Origin: Paraphysomonas bandaiensis
Lineage: Eukaryota > Chrysophyceae
NCBI GenBank assembly: GCA_965644295.1
Contig: CBFFRP010000566.1
Location: 1 to 54,312, forward strand
Reading direction: 5' to 3'
Length of the DNA stretch: 54,312 bases
Positions 19,211-29,639 of the stretch are shown piece by piece. Position 1 is the first letter of the stretch. Every line of letters starts with the position of its first letter. Below the pieces are notes generated by a model that saw nothing but the letters and a program-made list of their open reading frames with translations, was not told the origin of the DNA and did not search any database. The translations under genes were made by a program, and so were the position numbers.

Positions 19211-20602
19211 ATGTTAGCAATGGACACTTCTTCAGTTTCTGATGACATGGACGTGTCTGTTGCCCCTCCAGAGGAAGCAGATATTGATGATAGCGAGTCA
19301 CCAACTCATGGAACTATTGAAGCTGACGAGGCTGACGCCTTCATAATTGACACCACAGACTTGAGTGAAGTTGTGACATATGTGCGGAAGGTTCATGCTT
19401 TAGAAGTAAATTGCGGTAACGATTTCTTGAAGTGTATTGAGACTTTGCCAAGAACCAATGCGAAAACTGGAAGATCGAATACCACTGTGAGAGTGCTGAA
19501 GGCCTTGAAGGCCCTAAAAGTACTACCTGATACCTTCAAGAAGGCAGCTTCGAAATTCAACAGGGAAGACAAGAAGCGCTTCGAAGAGGGATTGTTTATT
19601 GCTGTTGGGAATGCGGCTCAGTTGAAGACACTACAGTTTGCAGTGCTCACCCCATTCACTGAAATGATCAGGGATCACGACCGTGATCATGATGTGACCG
19701 TGGACAACACTCTGTCGAATAAGATTGCCTTACTGGCATGGCTGTTAGTAGCTCCCGAAGCCACTGAATATTGGACAAAATTAGGGGCTGGCGCACCGAA
19801 TAGTGGAGACACTCCCGCATTTCTGGAACAAACTGATGGCGTTTCCGGATGGAGAGTAAGCATTGGAGAGAAGCTTATGTCAATCGGGAACTGTATAAAA
19901 GAAGATGTTGACAAGAGTATTTTCAGCGAAGAGAGGTTAGGTTACGAAGCCTCTATAGCAATGGCAAATTTCGATCCATCCGTTGCCGAATTTACAAATG
20001 CTAAGGAACTGCTTCAGTTAAAGACACGTTACGTTAACCTCCATGACACCTTGCTTCAAAACTTAGATGCATCCGGATCAGCTGCTCCGGAAGGATCTTC
20101 TGAAAGAAGAATAAAGTGCTTTGATAATTTCATAGGGTCACATGGCAGAGCTAAGAATCTTCCTTTATTCTACTGCTTCGTGGTATGGGAGTTCAAAGCG
20201 ACGCATTTCAGAAGCAGAAGACTTGATGACAGCATATCACGATGCTCGTCTACCCCCTCTAGACAGCACGGGACGCCATCAACACCGGCCTCCAAGGGTG
20301 ACAACCAGGTTAATAAGAGCGATATAAACAGAATCCTCGGTTTGAAGAAAGTGTTAGAAGCTGAAGATAAAAAGTTAAACCCTGAAGAGATTGAAAAAAG
20401 GCAAGAATTTGCTGAAAAGAAGATGCGGCTGATGGATACACAAATGGAATCTGCCTTGTGTCGGGTACGTTACTTTAATAAACAAACAGATGTGGCTACC
20501 TTTCAGTGTCTTGACAAAGCGATACATTCGGAATACTTCAATAGCTTGCCTCATGACGAGCAGGAGAAGATAAGAAGCAAATGGTTGAACGCTTTGCTGT
20601 AG
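19211..20602 (+). CDS. unknown protein of the DNA transposon (463 aa)
   Basis: The ORF starts with ATG at 19211, inside the left end region, and stops at 20602. The N-terminus (about residues 1-55) is acidic and low in complexity. The middle is a helical region (about 60-300). A Ser/Thr/Pro-rich segment lies near 340-360, followed by a charged helix (LGLKKVLEAEDKKLNPEEIEKRQ) that may form a coiled coil. No Myb/SANT signature is visible, although Harbinger elements usually encode a Myb-like helper beside the transposase. By position this could be the helper or a captured gene. It points toward the transposase ORF tail to tail, with about 200 bp between them. The function is not recognised. Confidence 0.6.
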   Translation: MLAMDTSSVSDDMDVSVAPPEEADIDDSESPTHGTIEADEADAFIIDTTDLSEVVTYVRKVHALEVNCGNDFLKCIETLPRTNAKTGRSNTTVRVLKALKALKVLPDTFKKAASKFNREDKKRFEEGLFIAVGNAAQLKTLQFAVLTPFTEMIRDHDRDHDVTVDNTLSNKIALLAWLLVAPEATEYWTKLGAGAPNSGDTPAFLEQTDGVSGWRVSIGEKLMSIGNCIKEDVDKSIFSEERLGYEASIAMANFDPSVAEFTNAKELLQLKTRYVNLHDTLLQNLDASGSAAPEGSSERRIKCFDNFIGSHGRAKNLPLFYCFVVWEFKATHFRSRRLDDSISRCSSTPSRQHGTPSTPASKGDNQVNKSDINRILGLKKVLEAEDKKLNPEEIEKRQEFAEKKMRLMDTQMESALCRVRYFNKQTDVATFQCLDKAIHSEYFNSLPHDEQEKIRSKWLNALL

Positions 20603-20806
20603 ATGTTTATGTCAATGCATGGTTGAAAGCTTCGCTAGATGTTTATGTCAATGAGTAGTAAATGAATTGGTTATTAACTGTATAACTAATTCTCTTAATG
20701 CATCCATATGCCCAATGAATTAGCTGCAACACGTTTCTATTCACACTTAGTAGCACATTATACTTAGTTAAACTTATACAATCTTAATTTGCCTTCTTAA
20801 TTAGGT

Positions 20807-21577
20807 TTACCAAGGAAGTGTGGTAAAGTCATTGTCACTACTACGTAAGTCATACCTTATACCACAATTATAGATATGTGATATGAGATCTTCTTTACGG
20901 ACAGAGTTTATGGGGATTACTAAACCATCTCCAGCTAATATTGTTCCAGGGAAAACATCCAATCCTCTCTTCTTTTCCGTAATGCTTTTCCACTCATGGT
21001 TGCACTGTTCGAAGTCCTCAAGTGTTGAAGGAAAGTTGTAGATATCTTCATTCGGCAACGCTTTGTCAATCAAAGCTAAACATGTCTTGAAAATAGTGTG
21101 CACAGATTTCAGGCTTACTCCGTACCAAACCATATCCAAATACGAGGCACCAGCAAGCATTCTCAAGGTAATATAAAGTTTCAATTCAAGAGGTATATGA
21201 GATACGCTGTTCTCCCCTAACTGTTTAGCGACTTCATAATTCTTAAATCCATCACTATACTTCCCAGGGTAACATTTCTTCATGTTGTACACTAAGTTCT
21301 TAAACACAGATCTCGTCATTCTGAATTGCCTCTCAAACATAGCATCCGTCCAACTATCCACAACTGCTATGGGATGCTGTCGATCTTGGGCGACCTTCTT
21401 CTTTCTTTTGAACGTGGGCTTCTGTTGGATATCCACAAACCAGTGCAATATGGCCTCGTTGTTTTTGTTCTTGGTATACTCAACTCCTTCGTCAGTGTCT
21501 AGCCCATAATAAGAATCTTCTGAATCAGATACTTCTTCATCGCTATCACTGTCAACATCCTCCATTAGTACATCCAT
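20807..21577 (-). CDS. Harbinger-type transposase, C-terminally truncated
   Basis: The ATG at 21577 follows a GTG-initiated extension. The protein has an acidic N-terminus, a helical region (DAMFERQFRMTRSVFKNLV; ELKLYITLRMLAGASYLDMV; VSLKSVHTIFKTCL) typical of PIF/Harbinger DDE transposases, and the first catalytic Asp in TILAGDGLVIPI near residue 225. It stops after NDFTTLPW at about 257 residues. Family members need another ~120-150 residues carrying the second Asp and the Glu, and these are not visible downstream. GGTAAACC at the stop could be a splice donor, but I found no convincing second exon before the other ORF. It is probably inactive. Confidence 0.65.
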   Translation of the reverse strand: MDVLMEDVDSDSDEEVSDSEDSYYGLDTDEGVEYTKNKNNEAILHWFVDIQQKPTFKRKKKVAQDRQHPIAVVDSWTDAMFERQFRMTRSVFKNLVYNMKKCYPGKYSDGFKNYEVAKQLGENSVSHIPLELKLYITLRMLAGASYLDMVWYGVSLKSVHTIFKTCLALIDKALPNEDIYNFPSTLEDFEQCNHEWKSITEKKRGLDVFPGTILAGDGLVIPINSVRKEDLISHIYNCGIRYDLRSSDNDFTTLPW

Positions 21578-21654
21578 ATTCAAGAGCACAACCAGTTCTA
21601 TAACAATATGTGTTTAGTGTGCTCTATTTGTTATATAATATCGATTCATATGGT

Positions 21655-21829
21655 ACATCGACCAGACCATAGGTTTTGGACCCGAGGTTTTGAAGGACCA
21701 CCCGGATGGTCGTTCAAAACCTCACCCCCCCATTTTTGGGTAGGTTTTGAAAACCTCCTATGGGTAGGTTTTGTAAAAGGTAGGATTTTTCCGAGGTTTT
21801 TTGGTAGGTTTTTTTTGTTAAGAACGGCT
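21655..21829 (-). repeat. right terminal inverted repeat region of the DNA transposon
   Basis: The region contains GGTAGGTTTTG, GGGTAGGTTTTG and CGAGGTTTT copies and ends in GTTAAGAACG. It is the inverse of the left end, with indels. Confidence 0.75.
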
Positions 21830-21835
21830 GTCACA

Positions 21836-22925
21836 TGTAGCATACACGCATCTTCGTATGCTTATCGTACAATAACTAGCACTGAGCTGCACACCTCTGC
21901 TGTCTTATCTATGAAAGAAATGCGGCTTATTGAGATTGTATGCTGTGGGTAGATGAGACTGCGCATATAGGTTTCACTTGAGCTCTCTGCAACAGACCTG
22001 CCTATATGCGTATATGGCTATATGCCTACATGACTGTATGACATTATGATTATATATGACTATCAATGAAGAGGCGTCTCATTGTATGAATATGGCGGCA
22101 TTCGTGGTGCTCTTCTTATGAAGTAGGTGCAACAACGGAACCTGCTGTCTGGTACTGTAATTTGGGATTGAGAGGGAGGAAGGCACGACTCCTGGACATG
22201 AGCACATAACGTGAGTGAACCTCGTTGTCGGTACTGGTAGGAATGTCCTGTTTGTTGTTCAATGGATGTGAATGTATATCGTAGTAGATTATTAATTATT
22301 GTATTATGCTGTCTGGAGGGTGTGTTAATGATGCCATACGTGATAAAATTGTCTTTTATATTCACTTAATTAATTTTGTGTATGTTAACGTTTGCATGTT
22401 ACACACTGCTACTTCATATATATATGACATATTATTATACTGTTAGATACTTTAAAAGTATTGATAGATTTTTACTTATCATGACTACAAACGATACCCT
22501 TTCAGTCTATTTGCTAGGGTGTTTATATTGATGTCATTGGGCCTGTTTGGTTGTTTAGTATAAGCTCTCGATAGTAATTTAGGATACGCATGGTCGAAAA
22601 CAGATTGGCTATTATTCCTTGTGATTTCATTTTCCCTCGACTAGGGTTAGGGTTACTTACAGTATCACTGACATAAAGAATATGTAGATGTAGATTACAT
22701 ACACGTGCATGCGTTTGCTGCAAATTAACGACAAATCTTGAGCATATATAAGAAGTTTTACCTAATCTTATAGTTCATTACAGTACCATCTAGTTCTCAT
22801 TATTGCTTGCACATGTAACAGAAGAGCAATAACTGTACATACAAATACAATGAATGAACTGATTATTACTCAACAGCCCAATAGTACTCCAGCTACACAC
22901 TCTACTACTCTAGTCTCCAATACCA
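21836..22925. other. intergenic AT-rich region with a short telomere-like stretch
   Basis: No gene is supported here. Positions 22642-22655 read TAGGGTTAGGGTTA, two and a third telomere-type repeats. They sit in a context (CGAC before, AC after) close to that of the copy at 54160-54174. Confidence 0.45.
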
Positions 22926-22929
22926 CTAC

Positions 22930-23520
22930 TTATTACCTGACACTAGCCGGGAGTCTCTTTTTGCCACGACTGAGAGCATTGCTCAGTAAGTCCACTACCT
23001 CACCTGCATGGTCTTCTTTTTCCATTTCAAACACGGTTTCAAGCTGTAAATCAGCACATAAATCAACGACGTACTCGGACTGAACTTTCACAGCGCATTT
23101 CAAATGCTTTACTCCCCTCCAATACTAATAGGCATAGTGCTTGCGTCATCATCAATAACCGAGACATACACTCTCCGCATTTCTACAGGTTTTGGGAACC
23201 CACTTGTCACGCTTATTTTGTCGATAATGAGGCATACACCTTTACAATAGCTCTCCCGCATAGACAGTTAGTATTGAGGCTTGCTATACGAACTCACAGT
23301 TAATAACAGCACAATTCACAGTGTATTCGCTCTCTCAAATTGCTTATTGGAATTCCAAATTACTAACTAAGAACGTGGCATTCGCTACTTCAAAATTGAA
23401 GTTGCGGTTTCTGCAACATGACATAAAGATTTCAGCTGGATGATGGTATCTTGCTCCCTCAAACCATCCCTATCTGCTTCTTGGAGTTCCAAAACGCTGT
23501 TCACATACCAGTGCTTGCCA
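22930..23520 (-). pseudogene. decayed or multi-exon coding remnant, unknown family
   Basis: On the minus strand three stretches read as ordinary protein but in different frames. About 23515-23407 contains VNSVLELQEADRDGLREQ. About 23225-23120 contains TSGFPKPVEMRRVYVSVI. About 23115-22935 contains KHLKCAVKVQSEYVVDLCA and ends with LLSNALSRGKKRLPASVR before a stop. They are separated by stops or frameshifts; a one-base shift at about 23117 would join the last two. Either this is a gene with short introns or a pseudogene. I do not recognise the family. Confidence 0.3.
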
Positions 23521-23825
23521 ATACCTCAATGTTCTGTTCGACGTCACACTTTAGTCAGCCGCATAGCATTTGCTATTACTATACAATCACAATTTCACTG
23601 CAATCAAGTCAGAGTTATCATCACACAAAGATTCGTGTCCTCACAGTGTGTTGGAGGGACTCTCTTTTATTGGCAAGCTCCATTTCCGATTGGCTTCTGC
23701 GGTATGTTTTTTTTGGACAAGACGATGAAAAAACGACGTTTTTGTTCTCGTTTGCGCGAAGGGCATCCCAGTAGAGCTCATAGAACTCCCATACATACAC
23801 TCGTATCCAGAATATACTCCAGAGC

Positions 23826-24177
23826 GCAAGTAAAAGTCCCTTGCCTGACGGTCCTGGATTTTTACTTGCCTCTGGAGCTGGAGGATGGTTTTACTCCCTT
23901 GCCTAACGATCCTGCAGAGTATTCGATCATGGAAGACAGCAGTCCTGATCCCTTATATCAGACATTGCATGCTCTTACTTTTCCAGATACACTGGATGAA
24001 ATGATTCAAATCGCTACTAATATTCGCCGCAACAGAGTGGATATTTTAAACGAGCAGCAGCATGTGGCAGCTCGAACAGTCGAACTGGATAATTCACAGA
24101 ACCACCTCACTGAAACCAATACATTTCCGTCGGCTGATTTAACACTTCTTCCTGCATCGTTTGCTTCTACTTATTAG
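23826..24177 (+). pseudogene. possible retroelement Gag fragment
   Basis: The last ~115 residues of an open frame include TLHALTFPDTLDEMIQIATN and a following arginine-rich helix. That resembles the end of a Ty3/gypsy capsid domain, where a PxTLxEAIxxA motif is common. No zinc knuckle, pol frame or LTR follows. The frame extends further upstream, but that part does not look like protein. The identification is tentative. Confidence 0.25.
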
Positions 24178-24249
24178 TAATATTTTTTACCATCTGTTCC
24201 TTAGTAATTTCTTAGTTTGTTCCATTTTTTACATTAACTAACATTCGAT

Positions 24250-24405
24250 AATAGTAACACTTACATTCGACACTTAGTAACCTTACGACACTTAGTAACA
24301 CACTTAGTATGATATATTCACATAGTAACACTTACTTCTAGTAACACATACATAGTAACACTTACTTCTATTCACACTTAGTAACAACTTACTTTTACTA
24401 CTATA
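24250..24405. repeat. degenerate short tandem repeat AGTAACACTTAC
   Basis: Variants of AGTAACACTTAC and CACTTAGTAAC recur about eight times with irregular spacing. The stretch is not coding. Confidence 0.55.
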
Positions 24406-24541
24406 TTTAGTATACTATATATTAGCCCATCTGTTTTAGCAATAGTTACAAGTAAGGTAACCACTCTGTTCGTTCTACTGCTATTAGCGCCGCAGGTCTT
24501 CCTAGAACAATGATCTACAGGCCTTACCTTTTTTAGTGGCC

Positions 24542-24910
24542 CTATATTTCTACTAGAGGGTCACCAAACCACCACAGATCCCACATAGTTTTTACGTCAT
24601 AAGATGGAAAAATAATTCTTCCTGGAACAAAATCGGGCCGAAGTAAGGAAAAGGCATTTCTCCTTTCTGTTTGACTATCAGTAATAGTTACATCTCCAGT
24701 TCGCAATCGATCAAAGAACTCATCCTGCTTTGAAGACATGTTCTGTATAGTAGTCCTCATGTCTGCAATAGGTCCCGTTGTATCACAAAACGCCTTAGAA
24801 ATCATATCTAGGATATTACGCTTCGTGACCTTTACTACACCATCAATTTTTAATTGTTCCACAATGCAATCTATGAGTTGCTGAGGCAATTTCTCAAACT
24901 TATTATTCAT
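24542..24910 (-). CDS. hypothetical protein (122 aa)
   Basis: The ORF has an ATG start and a helical middle (KLPQQLIDCIVEQLKIDG; RNILDMISKAF), with a C-terminus rich in Trp and Phe. No family is recognised. It lies on the same strand as the decayed transposase to its right and may belong to the same old element. Confidence 0.3.
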   Translation of the reverse strand: MNNKFEKLPQQLIDCIVEQLKIDGVVKVTKRNILDMISKAFCDTTGPIADMRTTIQNMSSKQDEFFDRLRTGDVTITDSQTERRNAFSLLRPDFVPGRIIFPSYDVKTMWDLWWFGDPLVEI

Positions 24911-25259
24911 TGCATCTTCAGTGCCCCTATGCGTGTAATGCAGGATTGTCTATTCTCTTCATACAAACTTCTGAAGTTTCGAATTTCTCTGGATATATAA
25001 GAATAATACCGGGTACTCCCTCCGCACTCATGTTTGTGTCTTTACAGTATGCATAGCATAGTATTACTTTTCTTTTAGTGAGTTAAGTAAAGTACAATCT
25101 GTGAAAATTGGTTGTCGAAATATTGGATGCTCGGGGTCGTACAAATCTACCAACGCACCTCGGTGGTGATGAAATACAATAAGTGCGAACAGAAATCTGA
25201 TTACTCTTCGAAAGCATTGGGGATAATAATCATAGGAAGGCAATATTTTGTTCTAACCA

Positions 25260-25864
25260 TATCTCTCCAACTCCATGAGTGTAGATTGGCCAAAATGAGG
25301 ACATAAAACATCAAACTCATCAGCTGTAAAATTCAACTGCGAAGTCGTACGACCTACGGCTTCCGAAAACATATAGCAGTCCTGAGTTCTGCCTACTTCT
25401 TGACCAGCCCTCAAGCAAACTTGAGTTCTACTAGGTCCATCAAGTTTGGATACTGAAGTCGATTCGGCAAACTTCCGATTAAGGAAGTTATTTTCCTGCT
25501 ACGACGTAGCAGAACTGGCCTCTCTCATACAGCCATGATAGACATAAAGACTTGTTAGTCATAGAATCCGTATAATATAGTAGCATTAATCCCAATCTAT
25601 CATGGCTGTATGGGAGAGTAGGAAGCCGGCCACCTTTACTCCGATTCGCATTATAAGGGTCGAATTTTCTGAATTCAATCAATAATTTCTCAAATGCCTC
25701 TCGCTTCAATGACGTCGTATTCAGAATTCTCTGTCATCATGATGCCGCCAAGCTGTTTCTCTTATCTGCCTTAGAGCAGCTCGTTTCAAATAGTTTCTTT
25801 CGCGGAGAGTCATGCGGATTCTTATTAGTGTCAACTTCTTCCGCATCCTCTGACGTTTTCTCAT
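25260..25864 (-). pseudogene. decayed DNA-transposon coding region (Harbinger-like)
   Basis: Reading leftward from an ATG at 25864: a basic N-terminus with RMTLRERNYLKRAALRQ; a frameshift near 25728; then TTSLKREAFEKLLIEFRKF and GRLPTLPYSHDRLGLMLLYY followed by TDSMTNKSLC. This is the helix-turn-helix-like N-terminal region seen in many protist Harbinger-type transposases. It stops at 25488. Another frame continues with NNFLNRKFAES and ends at LMELERYG at about 25262. The catalytic domain is not visible. At least two frameshifts mark it as a relic. Confidence 0.5.
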
Positions 25865-25952
25865 TTTAAACAACCATCATAACGATTTTTACGTCTAAAC
25901 AAATTTTTCGTGTTTGTGTCAGTTGTGGAAGTCATCCATATCTATATATACA

Positions 25953-25979
25953 TAGAGAGAGAGAGAGAGAGAGAGAGAG
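25953..25979. repeat. GA microsatellite
   Basis: An uninterrupted (GA)n run of about 27 bases. Confidence 0.9.
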
Positions 25980-26024
25980 TGGATATCATCGTCATGTTGA
26001 CATTATTGCTGTTCTCAATGTATA

Positions 26025-26480
26025 ATACAAGGGTTTTTATATCCCAAAAACAAAAATACAAGGGTTTTATACCCCAATAACTAAAATACAAGGGTTTTAT
26101 ATCCCAAAAACAAAAATACAAGGGTTTTATATCCCAAAAACAAAAATACAAGGGTTTTATATCCCAATAACAAAAATACAAGGGTTTTATATCCCAATAA
26201 CAAAAATACAAGGGTTTTATATCCCAATAACAAAAATACAAGGGTTTTATATCCCAATAACAAAAATACAAGGGTTTTATATCCCAATAACAAAAATACA
26301 AGGGTTTTATATCCCAATAACAAAAATACAAGGGTTTTATATCCCAATAACAAAAATACAAGGGTTTTATATCCCAATAACAAAAATACAAGGGTTTTAT
26401 ATCCCAATAACAAAAATACAAAGGTTTTTATATCCCAATAACAAAAATAAAAGGATTTTTATATCCCAAAAACAAAATCC
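26025..26480. repeat. 30-bp minisatellite, about 15 copies
   Basis: The unit is ACAAGGGTTTTATATCCC plus AATAACAAAAAT. Copies between about 26180 and 26400 are essentially identical. The outer copies have substitutions (CCAAAAAC, ACCCC, CTAAAAT) or are 31 bp. Because 30 is divisible by three, two minus-strand frames stay open as ten-residue repeats (such as YFCYWDIKPL); I regard these as by-products. Confidence 0.95.
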
Positions 26481-26631
26481 AGTGCTTTATCTGTCATATT
26501 TTGGGATTTTATTCTGCAGTGTGCATCATCATCCTCGGAGTCATATCTGCAAACACACTCAAGCTGCACTCGAAAGATGTCAACACCATTGAAAGACGGG
26601 GCACAGTAGGAGACTCGTGAAGGAATGAGAC

Positions 26632-26955
26632 TTGATGACTGTCCGGGCTGCTATTGTCTGGATTCCAACTCGTGAACTGGTGAGTCGAATTGCACACTGT
26701 ATGGTGAATATTTATGGACGCATCGAAGTTTATGTTGCTGTCACTCTTCAGTATGCCGCCTGTGTGTGTAGCATCTATGCTTGTGATATGTATGTACGTG
26801 AGAACTATTCCAGTATACCAACAGATGCATATTTGGTTACTTTGTTTGGTCGATATCGTAAAAGTGCCAATCTGATTCGTGTTTCACACAGCAGCATTGA
26901 GTCTATTGCTGGTGGTTACTTTCCCCCTTCATCCACCAACGCAATTAACGACTAA
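26632..26955 (+). CDS. hypothetical small ORF (107 aa)
   Basis: An open frame from ATG at 26632 with one hydrophobic, Cys-containing stretch (VAVTLQYAACVCSIYACDMY) that might span a membrane. No family is recognised, and a chance ORF is as likely. Confidence 0.15.
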   Translation: MMTVRAAIVWIPTRELVSRIAHCMVNIYGRIEVYVAVTLQYAACVCSIYACDMYVRENYSSIPTDAYLVTLFGRYRKSANLIRVSHSSIESIAGGYFPPSSTNAIND

Positions 26956-27221
26956 GCATTTATCACCTACAACTTGCACCAGGCGTTACATACATCATCA
27001 TATATATCAAGGTGGGGTGTTGTTTTCCCATCGACTATGAAAAATTTCTGAGCTGTGTAGCGTTGTTTATTTTTGCACTACTCAGTGCCGTGTATTTTAC
27101 ACACTATTTAATGTCATAGTTATTAAAAACGTTTTATGCGCACATATTTTGATTCCTGAATGAGAGCACGCACCCCTTGTATATATATGCAGTGTGCGAA
27201 GATATGATGCAGGAGTAATCG

Positions 27222-27833
27222 TTATTGCAGGTGGTGCTTGAATTCGGAGGCAAGCATTCGCGGAGAAATCCATCGAATATTCTTACTAACCACATGGTTT
27301 AGTTTGCTCGGTGTGTGTTCAGTAACATTTCTATTCATGTTGATGTTAACTCCGGTACAGCCTTCCACCCAGGCGCTTTGTTTTTGGGGGCAGGAGGTTT
27401 GAATGTTCGAGCTGTTTTGTCCTCTACTACCATCCTTGTAGCTGACAGTGTATATGTCGTCGGGAAGACAAGAGACCACGCATCTCCTGAGGTCATAAAT
27501 TCTTGAAACGGCATCTCCAAGTTGAAACACACCGTCCACGTTGTTGGGAATTGTCTCTTGATGGGAATCGCTATAAACTTGCGTTGCTGTTGCTAGAGCG
27601 ACGAATGCGTTCTCCGTTATCCTCCATGCTTTCCTCGACTGCATTGCGTAGCCCGTCTTTGCAGAGATATTATAGGTATCGTTCAAGGGACAGGCCTCGG
27701 TCGTTTCACAGGGTAGATTCGACGTCGCATGGCCATTCATCATGGTTCCGATCGCGTTGCCCGCCTTTCTCAGACAATCTTTGATGGACAGATTGGTAGC
27801 GAGAACCAGGGCGTAGCAAACTTTGTCATTTAT
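27222..27833 (-). CDS. hypothetical protein, start uncertain
   Basis: The first ATG is at 27743 (173 residues), but the same frame reads as reasonable protein upstream to about 27833 (KVCYALVLATNLSIKDCLRK). A helical segment with AFVALATATQVYSDSHQETI and FQLGDAVSRIYDLRRCVV follows, then a Ser/Asn-rich C-terminus with no known motif. GC content and codon use rise here against the AT-rich surroundings. It may be an exon or a relic. Confidence 0.3.
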   Translation of the reverse strand: MNDKVCYALVLATNLSIKDCLRKAGNAIGTMMNGHATSNLPCETTEACPLNDTYNISAKTGYAMQSRKAWRITENAFVALATATQVYSDSHQETIPNNVDGVFQLGDAVSRIYDLRRCVVSCLPDDIYTVSYKDGSRGQNSSNIQTSCPQKQSAWVEGCTGVNINMNRNVTEHTPSKLNHVVSKNIRWISPRMLASEFKHHLQ

Positions 27834-28024
27834 ATTGTATACAACACAGCTGTATAATATATATTGTATATAATAGTATATTATAATATTTTGTATATCT
27901 AGCCCTAATCGATTGCATTGTGGTCACTAAGAATTGGAATGTTAGTTTTGCGAATTTTAACTTTTGAATTATAACTAACGTACAGTATACGTATAGTAAG
28001 GGGTGCGTGCCCTCATTCAGGAAT

Positions 28025-28195
28025 CATATGTTATGATATGTTATATATGGTGTATATGATATGGTATATATAGTATATATGATATTATGTTATATATGAT
28101 ATGGTATATATAGTATATATGAGATGGTGTAAATTGTATATATGATATGTTATAAATAATATGGTATATATAATATGGTATATATGATGATATAC
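28025..28195. repeat. AT-rich tandem repeat (TATATGATATGGTATATATAG type)
   Basis: Irregular repetition of ATATGATATGGTATATATA and variants; low complexity, not coding. Confidence 0.85.
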
Positions 28196-29639
28196 AGGAG
28201 ACATATGCCGAAGACACCGACCGCAAGTTGTTTGTGTTAGGACAAGTAGATTGGGCAGGAGCGTATGATCCGGCTTAAACAGGCAACTCGTTGTATGCCC
28301 ATGTATCTAACTAGATCGTGTTGTATAGTTGAGCACTTGTCGGTGCATGCAATAGTAGCTAGATGAGAGTCATGTTATGCTTAGTGTCGCGCGAGTTGTT
28401 AGGTTGGTTGCGGCAACGCACAAGCTTGCGCTTCTTAATAATCAGACATTCAATATGCTCACTCGCTTTTGCAGTGACCTGTCAATAGATTTATATTTAC
28501 AATCGGTATAAACATTCAAAAATGTACTTGGTGGAATAAGCCCTGCCACGAATGGGAATGGCTGCCCTTGTTGAGTTCTGCTATATGAGAGCAATTGAAA
28601 GCTGCTGTTATAAGGTATTTAAATTACTGTAGTATACAGTTGTAGTCTTGTTAATCGTACTGTGAGAATGAATGACGATAAGTATATAGTGGTAAAGCAA
28701 AATATAGTGACGATGCAAGTTGTAGTGACGAAGTAAGATCGTCGTACAAGAAATGAGTGGTAGTGGAGACAACATGATATTGATGAATGATAAGAGATAT
28801 AATTCTCAGCATTGAGTATAAGTTACCTTCTGTTGTTAAGTTAATATTTCTCATATAATGTCAAACTTTGATAGCCCTGTGCACTATAGAAACTGTACAA
28901 GAGTTAAAATCGTGAAATCGTTACTGATTGGATCTACATACTGGGCAAGTGATGGGTCATTACATAAACGCGACATTGGGGTAGAGGTAGTAATTTAAAC
29001 TGACTATTTCATTCAGCAGTAGGTCAAGTCAGTAGTGAGTAAATGAATTGCTAAGTAAAAAAGCAATGTGACCAGAGATTAAGATCGAGGTTTATGTAAT
29101 GTTCAGTTAACTGCCATCAGTGGCACCGCACTTTCTTACTCTCGTGTTGTATTTGGTGAATATAGTTTATCACTAGAACTACAACCTATTTTATAAGGCT
29201 AGCTATGGTATGCTGAAATAATATCTGCCACTATGGAGTCCATATATTATATATTGCAAAATATTGTTATCGCCCCCTGCTATAGACATACCCATTCTGG
29301 GATTTTGGTGAACCCGCACAAGCTAACTAGCTATATCTGAATTGTTGGAAATGATTATTTCTAAATTATGATAATAAATTCTTAAACGTTGCTGATCATA
29401 ATGTAAATTATTCTAATTAACTACTAAGTGTTTCCTAATTGATTACTCTGTCTACAGTAAATATATAACAACACAAATTTGATAAAATTTCATACATAGA
29501 ATATGTACAATGGAGCAATCAACATAAATATATATTAATACCAAAAAACGATATTAAGTTACTGCGTCCATATTAGGCAAGAAAAAGTTCTGTAGTGAAT
29601 GGTACTGATGCAAATAAAAATATCACACACTGACATCAG
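28196..29639. other. AT-rich intergenic region, nothing recognised
   Basis: Stops are frequent in all frames; there is no repeat array or transposon end that I can see. Confidence 0.5.

Larger units (their letters stand above)
18997..21829. mobile_element. Harbinger-like DNA transposon with long imperfect inverted ends
   Basis: The left end CGTTCTTAACAAAAAAAA (from 18999) is matched by its inverse TTTTTTTTGTTAAGAACG (to 21826). Both ends continue for over 100 bp with inverted copies of AAACCTACCC and AAAACCTCGG motifs, as expected for transposase-binding arrays. A 6-bp direct repeat GTCACA occurs at 18991-18996 and 21830-21835 and may be the target duplication, although Harbinger elements usually make 3-bp ones. 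Inside are two convergent ORFs. The element starts 9 bp from the copia target duplication. Confidence 0.75.

Noticed and set aside
25942-26421. Two minus-strand ORFs of ten-residue repeats over the minisatellite
   Set aside because: A 30-bp unit without stops keeps frames open by itself; there is no non-repetitive domain attached.
26024-26480. CRISPR-like array
   Set aside because: The units are head to tail with no unique spacers, so it is a minisatellite.
28041-28226. Minus-strand ORF rich in Tyr and Ile
   Set aside because: It lies entirely in an AT simple repeat.
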